A stretch of 64,000 nt of DNA from Thermoanaerobacterium thermosulfurigenes (GCF_051201035.1 NZ_JBPODR010000008.1:38580-102579), one strand, 5' to 3'; shown: positions 44,212-54,131, counted from the first letter of the stretch. Made by a program: numbers and translations. Notes: generated by a model from the letters alone, not told the origin.

Positions 44212-45654
44212 ATGAAAAGCAAAAAATATATATGGCTGGTAATTCTTGTTGCTGCCATTGGGCTACTTATCTATTTTGCCCCTATAAAAAACAGCAACAG
44301 GACGGTGTACAATATGGATCTTAAGTACAACGACAAAGACAAGACCATTATAGGAACAGAAGTGGTAGACTTTATAAACACATATGATGTGAATTTAAGC
44401 GAGGTGTACATGCATTTGTATCCCAACGCATTTAAAGATAAAAGTAAAGTTCCATTTACAAAAGAAGAAATAGGGTTGGCATATCCAAATGGATTTAAGC
44501 CAGGGTATATAGAGATAAATGGAGTGACTTTTGGTAAAAATGAAAAAGCTACATACAGCATTGATCAAAAAACAGGTGAGATTTTAAAGATACTTCTCCC
44601 TAAAAAATTGGAGAAAGGCGACAGGATAAGCTTCGCTATAGGCTTTAAAGTTCAGATTCCTCCATCTTGCGGCAGATTTGGTTATGGAAACAATACCATC
44701 CAGGTGACAAATTTTTATCCTATTTTGTCGGTGTACGACCAAAACGGCTGGAACAATGATCCCTACTATGCATTGGGTGATCCATTTTACAGCGATGTAT
44801 CAAATTATAAAGTGAAACTTGCTGTGCCAAAAGGAATGGAAGTGGCGACAACAGGTGTCGTGAAGTCTAAGGCGAGACAAGGCGATATGGATGTATTAAC
44901 TATAGATGCTCCAAATGTGAGGGATTTTGCCGTCGTCATGAGCTCTAAATTTAAAGTAGCGGAAGGAGATGTTGACGGCATTAAGGTTAAGTCATATTAC
45001 TTTGATGAAGATTCAGGATTAAAAGCCTTAAAGTACGCACAGGATGCTATAAGATTTTACAATAGCTACATAGGCAAGTACCCGTATAAAGAGTACAGCG
45101 TAGTAGAATCGGATTTTTACATGGGTGGGATGGAGTATCCAAATTTGGTGTTTATATCAAAAGATCTCTATTCAAAAGACAATTTGTTTAATTTAGAATA
45201 CGTTATAGCACATGAGACAGCTCACCAGTGGTGGTATGGCGTCGTTGGGAATAATGAGGTAAGGGAAGCGTGGCTTGATGAAGGGCTTACAGAGTATACG
45301 ACGATAATGTACATTGAGCGGTATTACGGAAAAGCCACTGCAGATGCGGTATTTAAATCCATAATTTCAGGAGAATTTTATAAGTTTTCCAAGACCAACA
45401 AAGATGATGGAATGGTGAAGACATTAGGGCAATTTAAGGATTGGAATGATTACACTAATATCGTGTACAACAAAGGGGCAATGGTATTCAATGAACTTAG
45501 GAACCTTATAGGAGATGAAAAATTTAAAGAGGTCTTAGATAAGTACTATTCAGATTACAAATATAAAAATGCCACTACGCAGAACCTTATAGACGTAGTG
45601 GACAGTGTGACTGGAAAGGATACAGGAGGATTTTTCGAAGAATGGCTTGATTAA
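44212..45654 (+). CDS. M1 family metallopeptidase, membrane-anchored
   Basis: This 480-residue protein has an N-terminal signal anchor (residues 5-24), a beta-rich N domain, and a gluzincin catalytic domain. The zinc site is H334-E335-T-A-H338 (V-I-A-H-E-T-A-H-Q-W-W), and Glu357 in N-E-V-R-E-A-W-L-D-E-G is the third ligand, at the right distance of 19 residues. M1 enzymes are aminopeptidases, and this short form lacks the C-terminal domains of classical ones. It likely works outside the membrane. Its end overlaps the convergent dnaI-like gene by 4 bp. Confidence 0.92.
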   Translation: MKSKKYIWLVILVAAIGLLIYFAPIKNSNRTVYNMDLKYNDKDKTIIGTEVVDFINTYDVNLSEVYMHLYPNAFKDKSKVPFTKEEIGLAYPNGFKPGYIEINGVTFGKNEKATYSIDQKTGEILKILLPKKLEKGDRISFAIGFKVQIPPSCGRFGYGNNTIQVTNFYPILSVYDQNGWNNDPYYALGDPFYSDVSNYKVKLAVPKGMEVATTGVVKSKARQGDMDVLTIDAPNVRDFAVVMSSKFKVAEGDVDGIKVKSYYFDEDSGLKALKYAQDAIRFYNSYIGKYPYKEYSVVESDFYMGGMEYPNLVFISKDLYSKDNLFNLEYVIAHETAHQWWYGVVGNNEVREAWLDEGLTEYTTIMYIERYYGKATADAVFKSIISGEFYKFSKTNKDDGMVKTLGQFKDWNDYTNIVYNKGAMVFNELRNLIGDEKFKEVLDKYYSDYKYKNATTQNLIDVVDSVTGKDTGGFFEEWLD

Positions 45655-46631
45655 TTTATAGTTTTTCTCTTAATCCTTATGTCATCTCCGTAGAAGTTTA
45701 AAAGTTTGAAATTCCCAAGTATTCTTGAACACAGTCTTTCTGGGTAAATATTCATTACTTCTGATAATGGCAAGTTTGTAGATATAATGAATTTCTTGTT
45801 GGCCAAAAGCCTTGCGTTGACGATGCTGAAGATTTCCTGGAGGCTGAATGGCGTAATAGGTTCAGTCCCCAGGTCATCTATTATAAGCAAGTCGCATTCT
45901 CTAAGCAAATCTGTGTACTCGTAGTACGAATCATTGTCAGAATTCAACTTATTAAGCCTTAGTCCTTCTACAAGGTCTGGAGCTGTCCTGTATAGGACTA
46001 CTTTGCCTTTGTCTAAAAGTTCTTTTGCAACGCAGTGGGAAAGAAAAGTCTTGCCAAGTCCAGAGTCCCCGTAAAAAAACAGGCTTTCCTTCTCTTCATC
46101 GAAGTAATCTATAAAGTCCTTGGCTACTTCTACTATGGTTTTAATATTTTCCCTTGGAGACATTTTTCCTTTGTACGGTTTGTCTGAGTATAAGTGATAG
46201 TCAAAGTTGTCAAAGTTTTCGATCTTAGTTATTTCTTCTATGCTGGACTGCTTGTAGTACAAATTGATAAGTTTTTGTTCGAAACACCTGCACCTTTTGT
46301 TGTTTACAAAACCTGTATCTTTGCAAATGTTGCATTCATATTCTTGCTCCATGTATGTCTCAGGGTAACCGTTAAGCCTAAGAAGTTCAGCCTTTTCCTT
46401 TTTCAAATAGATAAGCTTATGCCTTAAGTTTTCTAAAAATTCTTTTTGGTTTTGGGGATTTAGAAAAATGGCTTTTGATATTTCGATGCCGATTTCTTTT
46501 ATTTTATCGTCTATTTGAGATATCTGCGGTATCTTTCTGTAGACTTCTTCCCGCCTACTGAGGGCTTCTTTCAAGGACTTGTCCCTCAACATGTCGTATT
46601 CCCTTAAAACCTCTTGAACCAAGTTATTCAC
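45651..46631 (-). CDS. dnaI: DnaI/DnaC-like helicase loader ATPase
   Basis: The protein of about 326 residues has a helical N-terminal domain, a zinc cluster (C-N-I-C-K-D-T-G-F...C-R-C-F) at about 100-120, and an AAA+ domain with Walker A GDSGLGKTFLSHC and Walker B L-L-I-I-D-D-L-G. This is the layout of DnaI, which loads the DnaB helicase. GTG at 46631, six bases behind AAGAGGTG, is the likely start; codons up to 46640 overlap that site. It overlaps the end of the DnaD-like gene, so the pair is coupled. Confidence 0.88.
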   Translation of the reverse strand: MNNLVQEVLREYDMLRDKSLKEALSRREEVYRKIPQISQIDDKIKEIGIEISKAIFLNPQNQKEFLENLRHKLIYLKKEKAELLRLNGYPETYMEQEYECNICKDTGFVNNKRCRCFEQKLINLYYKQSSIEEITKIENFDNFDYHLYSDKPYKGKMSPRENIKTIVEVAKDFIDYFDEEKESLFFYGDSGLGKTFLSHCVAKELLDKGKVVLYRTAPDLVEGLRLNKLNSDNDSYYEYTDLLRECDLLIIDDLGTEPITPFSLQEIFSIVNARLLANKKFIISTNLPLSEVMNIYPERLCSRILGNFKLLNFYGDDIRIKRKTIN

Positions 46632-47595
46632 CAAATTCACCTCTTGAATGAGCTAAAAGTTTCTTTTCCAGCTCGTCTACATCGTATGTCCTCTGAGAGT
46701 ATCCATTGAAGTAATTTTTAGGGACTTTGTAGTTGGGAGCAGTCTTTTTAGTGTATGGTTTTTTCTTTATTTTATCTAAGTCATTTACAGTTCTTATGCC
46801 GTCGTTGTACCAATTGATGAGTATCTGATTGATGTACGGAAAACTGGGTTCGTTTATCTTTAAGACGCATTCGTCACACGCTTTTATGATGACATCGACA
46901 TCAAAGCCTAAATCGTCCATCCACCTGTCCATCATGGCTTTGTGGGCTTCCATCACATCGTCATCTTTTAATCCCAGTGCTCTTAAGATTTTTTTGTACC
47001 TTATCCACTTTTCGCTTTCCGATTTTAAGTATGCTTCTACATCAAGCGCTGTCTTAAGCCCTGCATCATGCCATGCAATTGCTACCTTTTCCATGTACTT
47101 AAGAGACGTCTTGTTTTTTGACACACAGTAACTTATAAGCATTGTCAAAATCTCCAGAGAGAATCCATACTCATCAACCCAGCTTAGGTAAGTGTTCATC
47201 TCAGTTGGTGAAAGAGGTCTGCCTATCATTTTTTCTACCGTTTCAAACATCTGCTTGACTTCAGTATCGTCAATCGACAATGTGTGTACATCATCAGATT
47301 TTTTGACAAGTGGAAGATATTCTATGTAATATTCGTTGTCAGAATACCTAAGCCTGATTACGCCAGATCTTTCCCAGAATTTCAAAGCTTTGTCTATGTC
47401 ATTTTCTGACATAAAAAGCTTATCTGCCATTTCTTCCATTGAGAAGCTTTGGTTGTAATATGAATATTTAAGTCCTAAAAGGTATACTTTTACGTATTCA
47501 CCTGGTGCTTCTAACATATAATGATTTATGAAAAAATTGCTAACGGGGGTGCTTCCCATATCATCAAAATCATTAGAAAAATTACATCTGCTCAT
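46624..47595 (-). CDS. DnaD domain primosome protein
   Basis: This protein of about 323 residues has an N-terminal winged-helix-like domain (F-I-N-H-Y-M-L-E-A-P-G-E-Y-V-K-V-Y-L-L-G-L-K-Y) and two DnaD-type repeats (M-I-G-R-P-L-S-P-T-E-M-N-T-Y-L-S-W; I-N-Q-I-L-I-N-W-Y-N-D-G-I-R-T). DnaD/DnaB-type proteins remodel origin DNA and bring in DnaI and the helicase. The ATG at 47595 behind GAGGTGG is preferred to an upstream in-frame ATG. Two DnaD repeats with a following dnaI recall the dnaB(Bs)-dnaI operon of Bacillus. Confidence 0.87.
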   Translation of the reverse strand: MSRCNFSNDFDDMGSTPVSNFFINHYMLEAPGEYVKVYLLGLKYSYYNQSFSMEEMADKLFMSENDIDKALKFWERSGVIRLRYSDNEYYIEYLPLVKKSDDVHTLSIDDTEVKQMFETVEKMIGRPLSPTEMNTYLSWVDEYGFSLEILTMLISYCVSKNKTSLKYMEKVAIAWHDAGLKTALDVEAYLKSESEKWIRYKKILRALGLKDDDVMEAHKAMMDRWMDDLGFDVDVIIKACDECVLKINEPSFPYINQILINWYNDGIRTVNDLDKIKKKPYTKKTAPNYKVPKNYFNGYSQRTYDVDELEKKLLAHSRGEFGE

Positions 47596-47776
47596 GTACA
47601 CCACCTCAAGTTTAATTATAACACGATGTGTCATAACCATCAATTTAAAAGAATATAATATATATTACGACAAATTTGTCTATTTTTTAAGTTTGATATG
47701 CATAAAATTTGCAAAAAAACAAAAAATAATAACGCATTTTTGTATGCAATCTATGCGCAAATGAAAGGAGAAGACG

Positions 47777-48982
47777 ATGGATAACGAAGATAAGTCAAAC
47801 CCTTTTAGTTGCAACTTAATCAAAAAAGTTTCAATTAAAAGGCGATTTATATTAACTGCCACTTTGACGATTTTGTTTGCCGTAGTTTTCTACATTGGCA
47901 TCGACAAAAGTGCATTTTTTAGTACGGAAGATCAAAGCTTAAATCATTTTGCATATAGCGTAGAACAGGGAAGATTTGTGCGCATTGATAGACCCACAGC
48001 GATTGTAGTTGACGGCTTTAATGTAGTGACGCTAAAGAATAGAGAAGACGCATTGTGGGTACTTAATGATATCCTTGACAAGTACAAAAACGGGTCTATG
48101 AAAGTCTATTTCAAAAATGATGTAAAACTGGTTGAGGTAGATAGCCCTGCAGTTAAAATCGAGACAGTTGGAGAAGCCTTAAAAAAGCTGGAAGGTGATG
48201 ATGTTGAGACTTACACTGTAAAAGACCATGACACTCTTTGGTCAATCTCGAGAAAATTTAGCATCTCGTTAGACGACATATATAAATTAAATCCTATGGT
48301 TACCACTACAATCTTTAAAGGGCAGATTTTAAAAGTAAAAGAGCTTAAACCTGTTTTGACTGTAGTATCAGAGAGAAAAATCGTGTACATGGATGACATT
48401 CCGCATGAAACCGTTTATCAAAAAGATGGTGACATGTTTGCCAACGCTTCCAAAGTTGTAGCAAATGGAGAAGATGGTGTCAAAATAGTTACTGCCGTTT
48501 TGAAGTATTACAATGGGCAAATATCCGAAAAAGATGTGATAAACGAAGAGGTGGTAAAAGATCCAGCAGATGAGATTGTATCTGTAGGGACTAAGAATCT
48601 TTCAACTGCAATCGCTCTTGATTATCCAATACGAGGGCATATAGTGATAACGTCCAGGTACGGGCAAAGGTGGGGAAGACTTCATGCAGGTATAGATATA
48701 GCAGCATCTATGAATGATCCTATATATGCAGCGGATGGAGGTACTGTCGTATTTGCAGGATGGGAAAATGGCTATGGAAATCTTGTTGAGATCGATCATG
48801 GAAACGGATATGTGACGTATTATGGCCACGCCAGCAAGATTTTGGTGAAAAAAGGAGACAAGGTTTATAAAGGACAGGAAATTGCCTTAGTGGGTATGAC
48901 AGGAAATACTACAGGACCACATGTTCACTTTGAAGTCAGAAAAAATGGTGTGCCAGTAAACCCTATGATGTACTTAAAATGA
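47777..48982 (+). CDS. LysM-G5-M23 cell wall endopeptidase
   Basis: The 401-residue protein has a short cytosolic tail and a membrane anchor (residues 25-45). A LysM domain follows (about 150-196: TYTVKDHDTLWSISRKFS), then a G5 domain (about 197-275) and a C-terminal M23 peptidase with H-A-G-I-D-I-A, and H-V-H-F-E-V. The first Zn ligand is His in R-L-H-A-G-I-D. It likely cuts peptidoglycan cross-links during growth. GAAAGGAG precedes the ATG. The stop codon lies in the stem of the terminator. Confidence 0.93.
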   Translation: MDNEDKSNPFSCNLIKKVSIKRRFILTATLTILFAVVFYIGIDKSAFFSTEDQSLNHFAYSVEQGRFVRIDRPTAIVVDGFNVVTLKNREDALWVLNDILDKYKNGSMKVYFKNDVKLVEVDSPAVKIETVGEALKKLEGDDVETYTVKDHDTLWSISRKFSISLDDIYKLNPMVTTTIFKGQILKVKELKPVLTVVSERKIVYMDDIPHETVYQKDGDMFANASKVVANGEDGVKIVTAVLKYYNGQISEKDVINEEVVKDPADEIVSVGTKNLSTAIALDYPIRGHIVITSRYGQRWGRLHAGIDIAASMNDPIYAADGGTVVFAGWENGYGNLVEIDHGNGYVTYYGHASKILVKKGDKVYKGQEIALVGMTGNTTGPHVHFEVRKNGVPVNPMMYLK

Positions 48983-49006
48983 GAGCCGAAATACGGCTCT
49001 TTTTTG
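48982..49006 (+). terminator. Terminator after M23 gene
   Basis: AGAGCCG-aaata-CGGCTCT forms a 7-bp stem followed by TTTTTG. It overlaps the stop codon. Confidence 0.9.
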
Positions 49007-49021
49007 TTCCTTAAATTTACT

Positions 49022-49050
49022 TTGCAATGTGCTTGACATTGGGTTATAAT
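49022..49050 (+). promoter_or_regulatory. Promoter of peptidase-walRK operon
   Basis: TTGCAA (49022-49027), 17 bp, perfect TATAAT (49045-49050), about 65 bp before the peptidase start. Confidence 0.6.
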
Positions 49051-49115
49051 GTAATTGTATTACCTCATATATTTAAGTATATACATATTTTTAGTATTTT
49101 GTGAGGTGATACACT

Positions 49116-49931
49116 ATGAAGAAAAATAAAATCATTGTGGCGATTGTTTTTATCGCTTTTGTGTTGGCTTTATTGTTTAATGAAAGCATATTGACAAAGG
49201 CATATCCGGTTTATAAGGTGATTGGCAAAGACAAGATTGAAGAAAGTGTAAAAAATTTTAAGACTAAGGAAAGCAAACATTTTATTGTTAGATATCAAGA
49301 TTCAGATAGCAAATACGTTTCGCTTATCATAGATACGGCTGAAAAGCACTATTATGGCGTCATAAAAGATTTAGGATATGCACCTAAAGATAAGTCGGTT
49401 ATCATAGTTTATAGCAATCCTGATGAAATGAATAAGGACTTTTCCCTTGCAAAAGGAGAAAATGCCATGGGAATATATTTAAACGGTGTAATAAGCATAG
49501 AATCTCCAGCCATTTGGATACCTTCAGGGCAGGATGTGACGAAAGTTTTTCAATACGAAGGTCCTGTTGTCCATGAGTTTACGCATCTTGTTGTAGACGA
49601 CATCGCTAAAGGCAATTATCCGACGTGGTTTACAGAAGGCATAGCCCTTTTAGAGGAGTACAGACAAGATGGATACGAATGGGGCAAAGACTTAAGCTAT
49701 AATGGGAAACCATATACTTTTGACCAATTGGAAAACAATTTTGACTCACTTGATGAGATGTTGGCGTATAAAAGGGCTTTTCAGGTGACAAAGGCCATAA
49801 GCGATAAATTTGGCATGGAGACTATAAGAGAGATGCTTAGAGATTTAGGAAGCGGAATGAGTATAGAGTCAAGCTTTTACAAAGAGACTGGCTTAAAGCT
49901 TGATACATTTGTCAACAATGTTAAGGGGTGA
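49116..49931 (+). CDS. Secreted gluzincin peptidase (peptidase_MA-like)
   Basis: This 271-residue protein has an N-terminal signal or anchor (residues 6-24), then a minimal metallopeptidase domain. The site is H153-E154-F-T-H157 (V-V-H-E-F-T-H-L-V-V-D), followed by Y-P-T-W-F-T-E-G-I-A-L-L-E-E-Y, which brings the Glu ligand. This is the peptidase_MA_2 group. The substrate is unknown. It starts the operon with walR and ends 7 bp before it, so a cell wall or envelope role is plausible. Confidence 0.87.
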   Translation: MKKNKIIVAIVFIAFVLALLFNESILTKAYPVYKVIGKDKIEESVKNFKTKESKHFIVRYQDSDSKYVSLIIDTAEKHYYGVIKDLGYAPKDKSVIIVYSNPDEMNKDFSLAKGENAMGIYLNGVISIESPAIWIPSGQDVTKVFQYEGPVVHEFTHLVVDDIAKGNYPTWFTEGIALLEEYRQDGYEWGKDLSYNGKPYTFDQLENNFDSLDEMLAYKRAFQVTKAISDKFGMETIREMLRDLGSGMSIESSFYKETGLKLDTFVNNVKG

Positions 49932-49938
49932 TGGCATT

Positions 49939-50632
49939 TGAGCAGAATCCTGATAGTAGACGATGAAAAGCCAATTGTCGAGATCTTGAAGTACAATTTA
50001 GAAAAAATGGATACAGCACGATAGAGGCATATGATGGGGAGGAAGGTCTTAAAATGGCTCAAGAGAAAAATCCTGACCTTATCCTCCTTGACGTCATGCT
50101 TCCAAAAATGGACGGTTTTACAGTTTTAAGGATATTGAGGCAGACTATGACTACACCCATATTGATGCTTACGGCAAAGGAAGAGGAAGTAGACAAAGTA
50201 TTGGGATTGGAACTGGGTGCCGACGACTATGTGACGAAGCCTTTTTCTATGAGAGAGCTTATTGCCAGGGTAAAAGCTAATTTAAGAAGAAGCGGTATAA
50301 GCAATGGTGAAACTATGTCAAATGTTTTAAGTGTAAATAGCTTAAACATCGATTTGTCAAAATACAGAGTAGAGAAAAATGGAAAACCCATCGAGCTTAC
50401 ATCGAGAGAGTTTGACCTTTTAAAATTTTTGGTAGCCAACCGAGGGCTTATATTTTCGCGAGAGATGCTTTTAGAAAAGGTTTGGGGTTATGAATACTTT
50501 GGCGATGTAAGGACGGTGGATGTTACAATAAGGCGACTTAGAGAAAAAATTGAGGATGATCCGGCAAACCCAAGGTATATACATACCAAAAGAGGGGTTG
50601 GTTATTATTTTAGCGAAGAAAGTGAACTATAA
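49939..50632 (+). pseudogene. walR: Response regulator WalR (YycF), frameshifted in this sequence
   Basis: TTG at 49939 begins S-R-I-L-I-V-D-D-E-K-P-I-V-E-I-L-K-Y-N-L-E-K, the WalR receiver start. At the A run 50002-50007 the frame breaks and meets TAG after 27 codons. One more A in the run would restore G-Y-S-T-I-E-A-Y-D-G-E-E-G-L and continue in the frame that holds the phospho-acceptor (L-I-L-L-D-V-M-L-P-K-M-D-G), K-P-F-S-M-R-E and an OmpR-type winged helix (G-Y-E-Y-F-G-D-V-R-T-V-D-V-T). WalR controls cell wall hydrolases and is usually essential, so a sequencing error is the most likely cause. Confidence 0.85.
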
Positions 50633-52319
50633 AAGCATACAGTGGAAGATAATACTCATATATGGCCTTTTGATACTGGTGGCGATGGAGATAATATGGG
50701 TATACCTTTTCAAATCTTTAGAAAATTATCACATGACGAATTTCGAAAACTACATTGAAGCACAGGCTACAGGCATCGCCTTCACATTGAAAGACAACAT
50801 GAATTCCAAAACAAGTTTAGACAATATAATAAACATGTATTTAGGACCTAATGCCTACATAAAATACTTATACATACTTGACAAAGACGGCAATATCTTA
50901 GCTAGTTCTACAGGAGAAAAAGGTAAGATGTTGACACCTGCAGTCATAAAAGCATTGTCTGGCAAACAGGGGATGGAGACTACAAATGATAACAATTCAA
51001 ACGGCAAATTGAGAAGCATTGCCATGCCTGTAGTTGACAGCGATGGGAAAATATCAGGAGTTGTATATGTTAGCGGTTCTTTAAAAAGCGTATACGATAC
51101 ACTGTCTGATGTGAATTTCATCTTATTAAGTGCAACATTTATAGCGGTGATAATAACCGTCATTTTAGGATATATATTAGCAAAGACCATCACAGATCCC
51201 ATAAAAGAAGTGACGAAGTACGCTAAAGAGATGGCGGAAGGAAATTTCGACGTTCACATAAACATAAGATCTGATGATGAGATAGGCAAACTTGGCAGCA
51301 TGTTTAACTTCATGTCTAAAAGGCTTAAGACTACTCTAAATGAGATGGAAAATGAGAAAAGCAAAGTAGAAGCCATAATAAGCTATATGTCAGATGGAGT
51401 AATTGCGACAAATGACTTAAATAGGATCATACTTTTTAATGATGCTGCAGAAAAAATGATAGGCGAAAAGTTAGCTATGGATGAACCTATAGAGAAGATA
51501 GCCCAAGGACAGCTAAAAAACACTGAAAGCCTTATTTACTGTAATGGCAAGATTTTAAAGTCGTTTGTAAGCCCTATAAAAGTAGACAAAAACATAGATG
51601 GCAATGTATTTGTGCTGCACGACATAACAGAGCAGCAAAACCTTGATAACATGAGAAAAGAGTTTGTGGCAAATGTTTCACATGAATTGAGAACTCCTCT
51701 TACAACCATAAAAAGCTACACAGAGACCCTTCTTAATGACGGTGTTGACGATGAAATGAGGAACAGGTTTTTGTACATAATAGATAAAGAAGTTGATAGA
51801 ATGACGAGGCTGGTGAAAGATCTTCTTCTTTTATCAAGGATGGATTCAAATGGAAAGTTAAATTTAACTGAGGCAAATCTCAATGAATTTGTGGAAGAAG
51901 TTTTGTACAAAATAAAGATAGAGGCACAGAAGAAAAATCAAAAGCTGTTATTCTGTGCAGGAGAAGAAAAAAGAAATGTAAATATAGATAAAGACAAGAT
52001 GGAACAAGTGATTTTAAACATAGTTTCAAATTCTATAAAGTATACGAATCCGGGTGGATATGTGAGAGTTTTTACAAAATACCTTGACGATTACGCATAT
52101 ATAGTCGTTAATGACAATGGGATTGGCATACCCAAAAAGGATCTTCCGAGGATATTTGAGAGGTTTTACAGAGTTGACAAGGGAAGGTCAAGAGAGCTTG
52201 GAGGAACTGGCCTTGGCCTTGCCATTGCAAAAGAGATCGTCACCGCTCATGGAGGAGAGATAAATATAGAAAGCGAAATTGGAGTAGGCACTACTGTAAC
52301 CGTAAAACTTAAGTATTAG
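50622..52319 (+). CDS. walK: Sensor histidine kinase WalK (YycG)
   Basis: This protein of about 565 residues has two membrane helices around an extracytoplasmic PAS-like domain (about 30-165). HAMP (about 190-245), a cytosolic PAS (about 255-340), HisKA with SHELRTPLTTIKSYTETL (His354) and an HATPase ending in G-G-T-G-L-G-L-A-I-A-K-E-I-V follow. This is the full WalK layout. It phosphorylates WalR in response to cell wall state, with YycH and YycI as membrane partners. The start is probably GTG at 50622, which overlaps the walR end. Its ribosome site is weak. Confidence 0.92.
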   Translation: MNYKSIQWKIILIYGLLILVAMEIIWVYLFKSLENYHMTNFENYIEAQATGIAFTLKDNMNSKTSLDNIINMYLGPNAYIKYLYILDKDGNILASSTGEKGKMLTPAVIKALSGKQGMETTNDNNSNGKLRSIAMPVVDSDGKISGVVYVSGSLKSVYDTLSDVNFILLSATFIAVIITVILGYILAKTITDPIKEVTKYAKEMAEGNFDVHINIRSDDEIGKLGSMFNFMSKRLKTTLNEMENEKSKVEAIISYMSDGVIATNDLNRIILFNDAAEKMIGEKLAMDEPIEKIAQGQLKNTESLIYCNGKILKSFVSPIKVDKNIDGNVFVLHDITEQQNLDNMRKEFVANVSHELRTPLTTIKSYTETLLNDGVDDEMRNRFLYIIDKEVDRMTRLVKDLLLLSRMDSNGKLNLTEANLNEFVEEVLYKIKIEAQKKNQKLLFCAGEEKRNVNIDKDKMEQVILNIVSNSIKYTNPGGYVRVFTKYLDDYAYIVVNDNGIGIPKKDLPRIFERFYRVDKGRSRELGGTGLGLAIAKEIVTAHGGEINIESEIGVGTTVTVKLKY

Positions 52320-52463
52320 TCAAACCGTAACTATATTTTAATATTTGTGTAACATTGTTGTAATAATGATGCTCTATAATCAAGATATAGAATAATGGTT
52401 ATATTAGGTATCATGTGCAAAATTTTATATATTAATGTCAGTTTATGATGAGGAGTGGTACTT

Positions 52464-52859
52464 TTGAAAAAGGTTTTAGCCCTTGTTATTGCCACGATGA
52501 TGTTTATGACATTTTTTATGACTTACGGGTTTGCCGATGATTTGATCACCGTCAAATCAGATATAAGCGATGTCACCACAAACAACAAATACTTTGTCAT
52601 ATCAGGCAATGGGCAGCCAGATACTTACGTGGAGCTTATATTAAATGATAATTTAAATGACAAGTGGGTTATAGGAGATACTGGTCTTTTTGCCAAGCTT
52701 ATAACGTTGGCTTTAGGGGACAACTACGTAACTTTAAAGGCTGTCAAAGACGGACAGGTGCAGGTGGTAAAGGGTCATATAGTATTGCAAAGCAACAATG
52801 GCATTATCCAGATTACGGTTGATACGTTGGAAGGCTTGTGGAATAAGCTTTTTAAATAA
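52464..52859 (+). CDS. Small secreted protein between walK and yycH, unknown
   Basis: This protein of about 131 residues starts with TTG 8 nt behind AGGAG. It has a signal peptide (K-K-V-L-A-L-V-I-A-T-M-M-F-M-T-F-F-M-T-Y-G, then F-A-D-D) and a short beta-rich domain (Y-F-V-I-S-G-N-G-Q-P-D-T-Y-V-E-L-I-L-N, L-G-D-N-Y-V-T-L-K-A-V). It resembles an Ig-like or bacterial carbohydrate-binding fold in pattern, but I do not recognise a family. Its place within the walK-yycH-yycI operon suggests an envelope role linked to WalRK (inference). Confidence 0.75.
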   Translation: MKKVLALVIATMMFMTFFMTYGFADDLITVKSDISDVTTNNKYFVISGNGQPDTYVELILNDNLNDKWVIGDTGLFAKLITLALGDNYVTLKAVKDGQVQVVKGHIVLQSNNGIIQITVDTLEGLWNKLFK

Positions 52860-52871
52860 AGCGGTGCGATT

Positions 52872-54116
52872 ATGAAAGAGCATATTAAGACTGCTGTACT
52901 CATATTGCTTGTTTCTACAAGCCTTTATTTTAGTTACACACTTTGGACATCTTTTCCTCAGAAAAGCTTTTTTATGACCAAGTCTACACCAGTAAGTGTA
53001 GATATATCCGATATATTGAGGCCTTCTTCTATCATTGTAGAGTCAAGCGGCACATTTATGGATGTAACGTCGTCAAACGATATAAATTCAGTGTGGATGA
53101 ATACGGTAAAGATTTTAAAAGAGATTAAGAATACAACACTTTTACAACTTTCTAAGAATGACTTAAACCGAAAAGGGGATTTTGTGCATATTTATTTTGG
53201 GAAGGGCATAACAGAGGATTTGTTTAAAAATGCCCTAAAATTAAATGATTCACCTATCTTGAAAATAGGGCAAGACACTTTGATAAAAGAGATAATCATA
53301 AAATTAGGTGTAAAACCTCAGATTATCTTTACGGATTACAGCAGTTATTATGCCATAGATCTTAAAAATCCCAGTTATTTTTTAAGCCTTATAAGCAAGC
53401 AATTTCAAAGCTATATAAATTATTCTATTACTACCGCAGGCGATGTATATGGCGAAAACACATTTGCAGTAAAAAGTTTTCCATTAAAAAAATATGTAAG
53501 TAGAGGCTTTGAAAATGACACCGTATATAGGACTATTACCAAAAATGTGTTTGTCAATATATCTGTAGTGCGGGAGATAAAAGAAAACAGTGGTTCGTAC
53601 ATATACACCGATGGTGTAAGAGGATTAAGGCTTTACCAAAATGGATTAATAGAGTATTTTGATACAACTACCACATCGTCAAAATTAACTTTAGGTAGAG
53701 TAGAGTCTTTAGATAAAGCAGTGGAATTTATAAAAGCCTTAGGCATAGATGAGAAAAATGTTTACTTGACAGGCGTCAGTGGCAGCGGTGGAGATTACAG
53801 CTTTGCCTTCAATTACGATTATGATTACCCTATGTATGTACTGAGAAACGGTTATATCAAAGACCCAATTTATGTATTTGTATCAAATGGGACAATTAAA
53901 TCTGCGATTGTAAACTATATGAATATTTACTACGCAGGTCAGTACAATGGCGGATTTTACGATATAGGCAAACTTTTGAAGGACCACAAAATAGATGACG
54001 TACAGTTTGTAGATATGGTGTATGTTTTTGATGGCAATGAGCTTATACCTGCTTGGCATGTAAAAACTCAGGCAAATGAGTATTTTTTCAGCGCTTTAGA
54101 TGGGAAAATAATGTGA
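52872..54116 (+). CDS. yycH: WalRK regulator YycH
   Basis: This 414-residue protein has one N-terminal membrane helix (about 7-25, then L-W-T-S-F-P) and a large extracytoplasmic part. The L-W-T motif after the helix, the size and the position after walK and before yycI identify YycH. In Bacillus YycH binds YycI and WalK in the membrane and lowers kinase activity. GCGGTGCGATT precedes the ATG. The stop is 15 bp before yycI. Confidence 0.85.
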   Translation: MKEHIKTAVLILLVSTSLYFSYTLWTSFPQKSFFMTKSTPVSVDISDILRPSSIIVESSGTFMDVTSSNDINSVWMNTVKILKEIKNTTLLQLSKNDLNRKGDFVHIYFGKGITEDLFKNALKLNDSPILKIGQDTLIKEIIIKLGVKPQIIFTDYSSYYAIDLKNPSYFLSLISKQFQSYINYSITTAGDVYGENTFAVKSFPLKKYVSRGFENDTVYRTITKNVFVNISVVREIKENSGSYIYTDGVRGLRLYQNGLIEYFDTTTTSSKLTLGRVESLDKAVEFIKALGIDEKNVYLTGVSGSGGDYSFAFNYDYDYPMYVLRNGYIKDPIYVFVSNGTIKSAIVNYMNIYYAGQYNGGFYDIGKLLKDHKIDDVQFVDMVYVFDGNELIPAWHVKTQANEYFFSALDGKIM

Positions 54117-54131
54117 TGATGGTGTTTTAAT

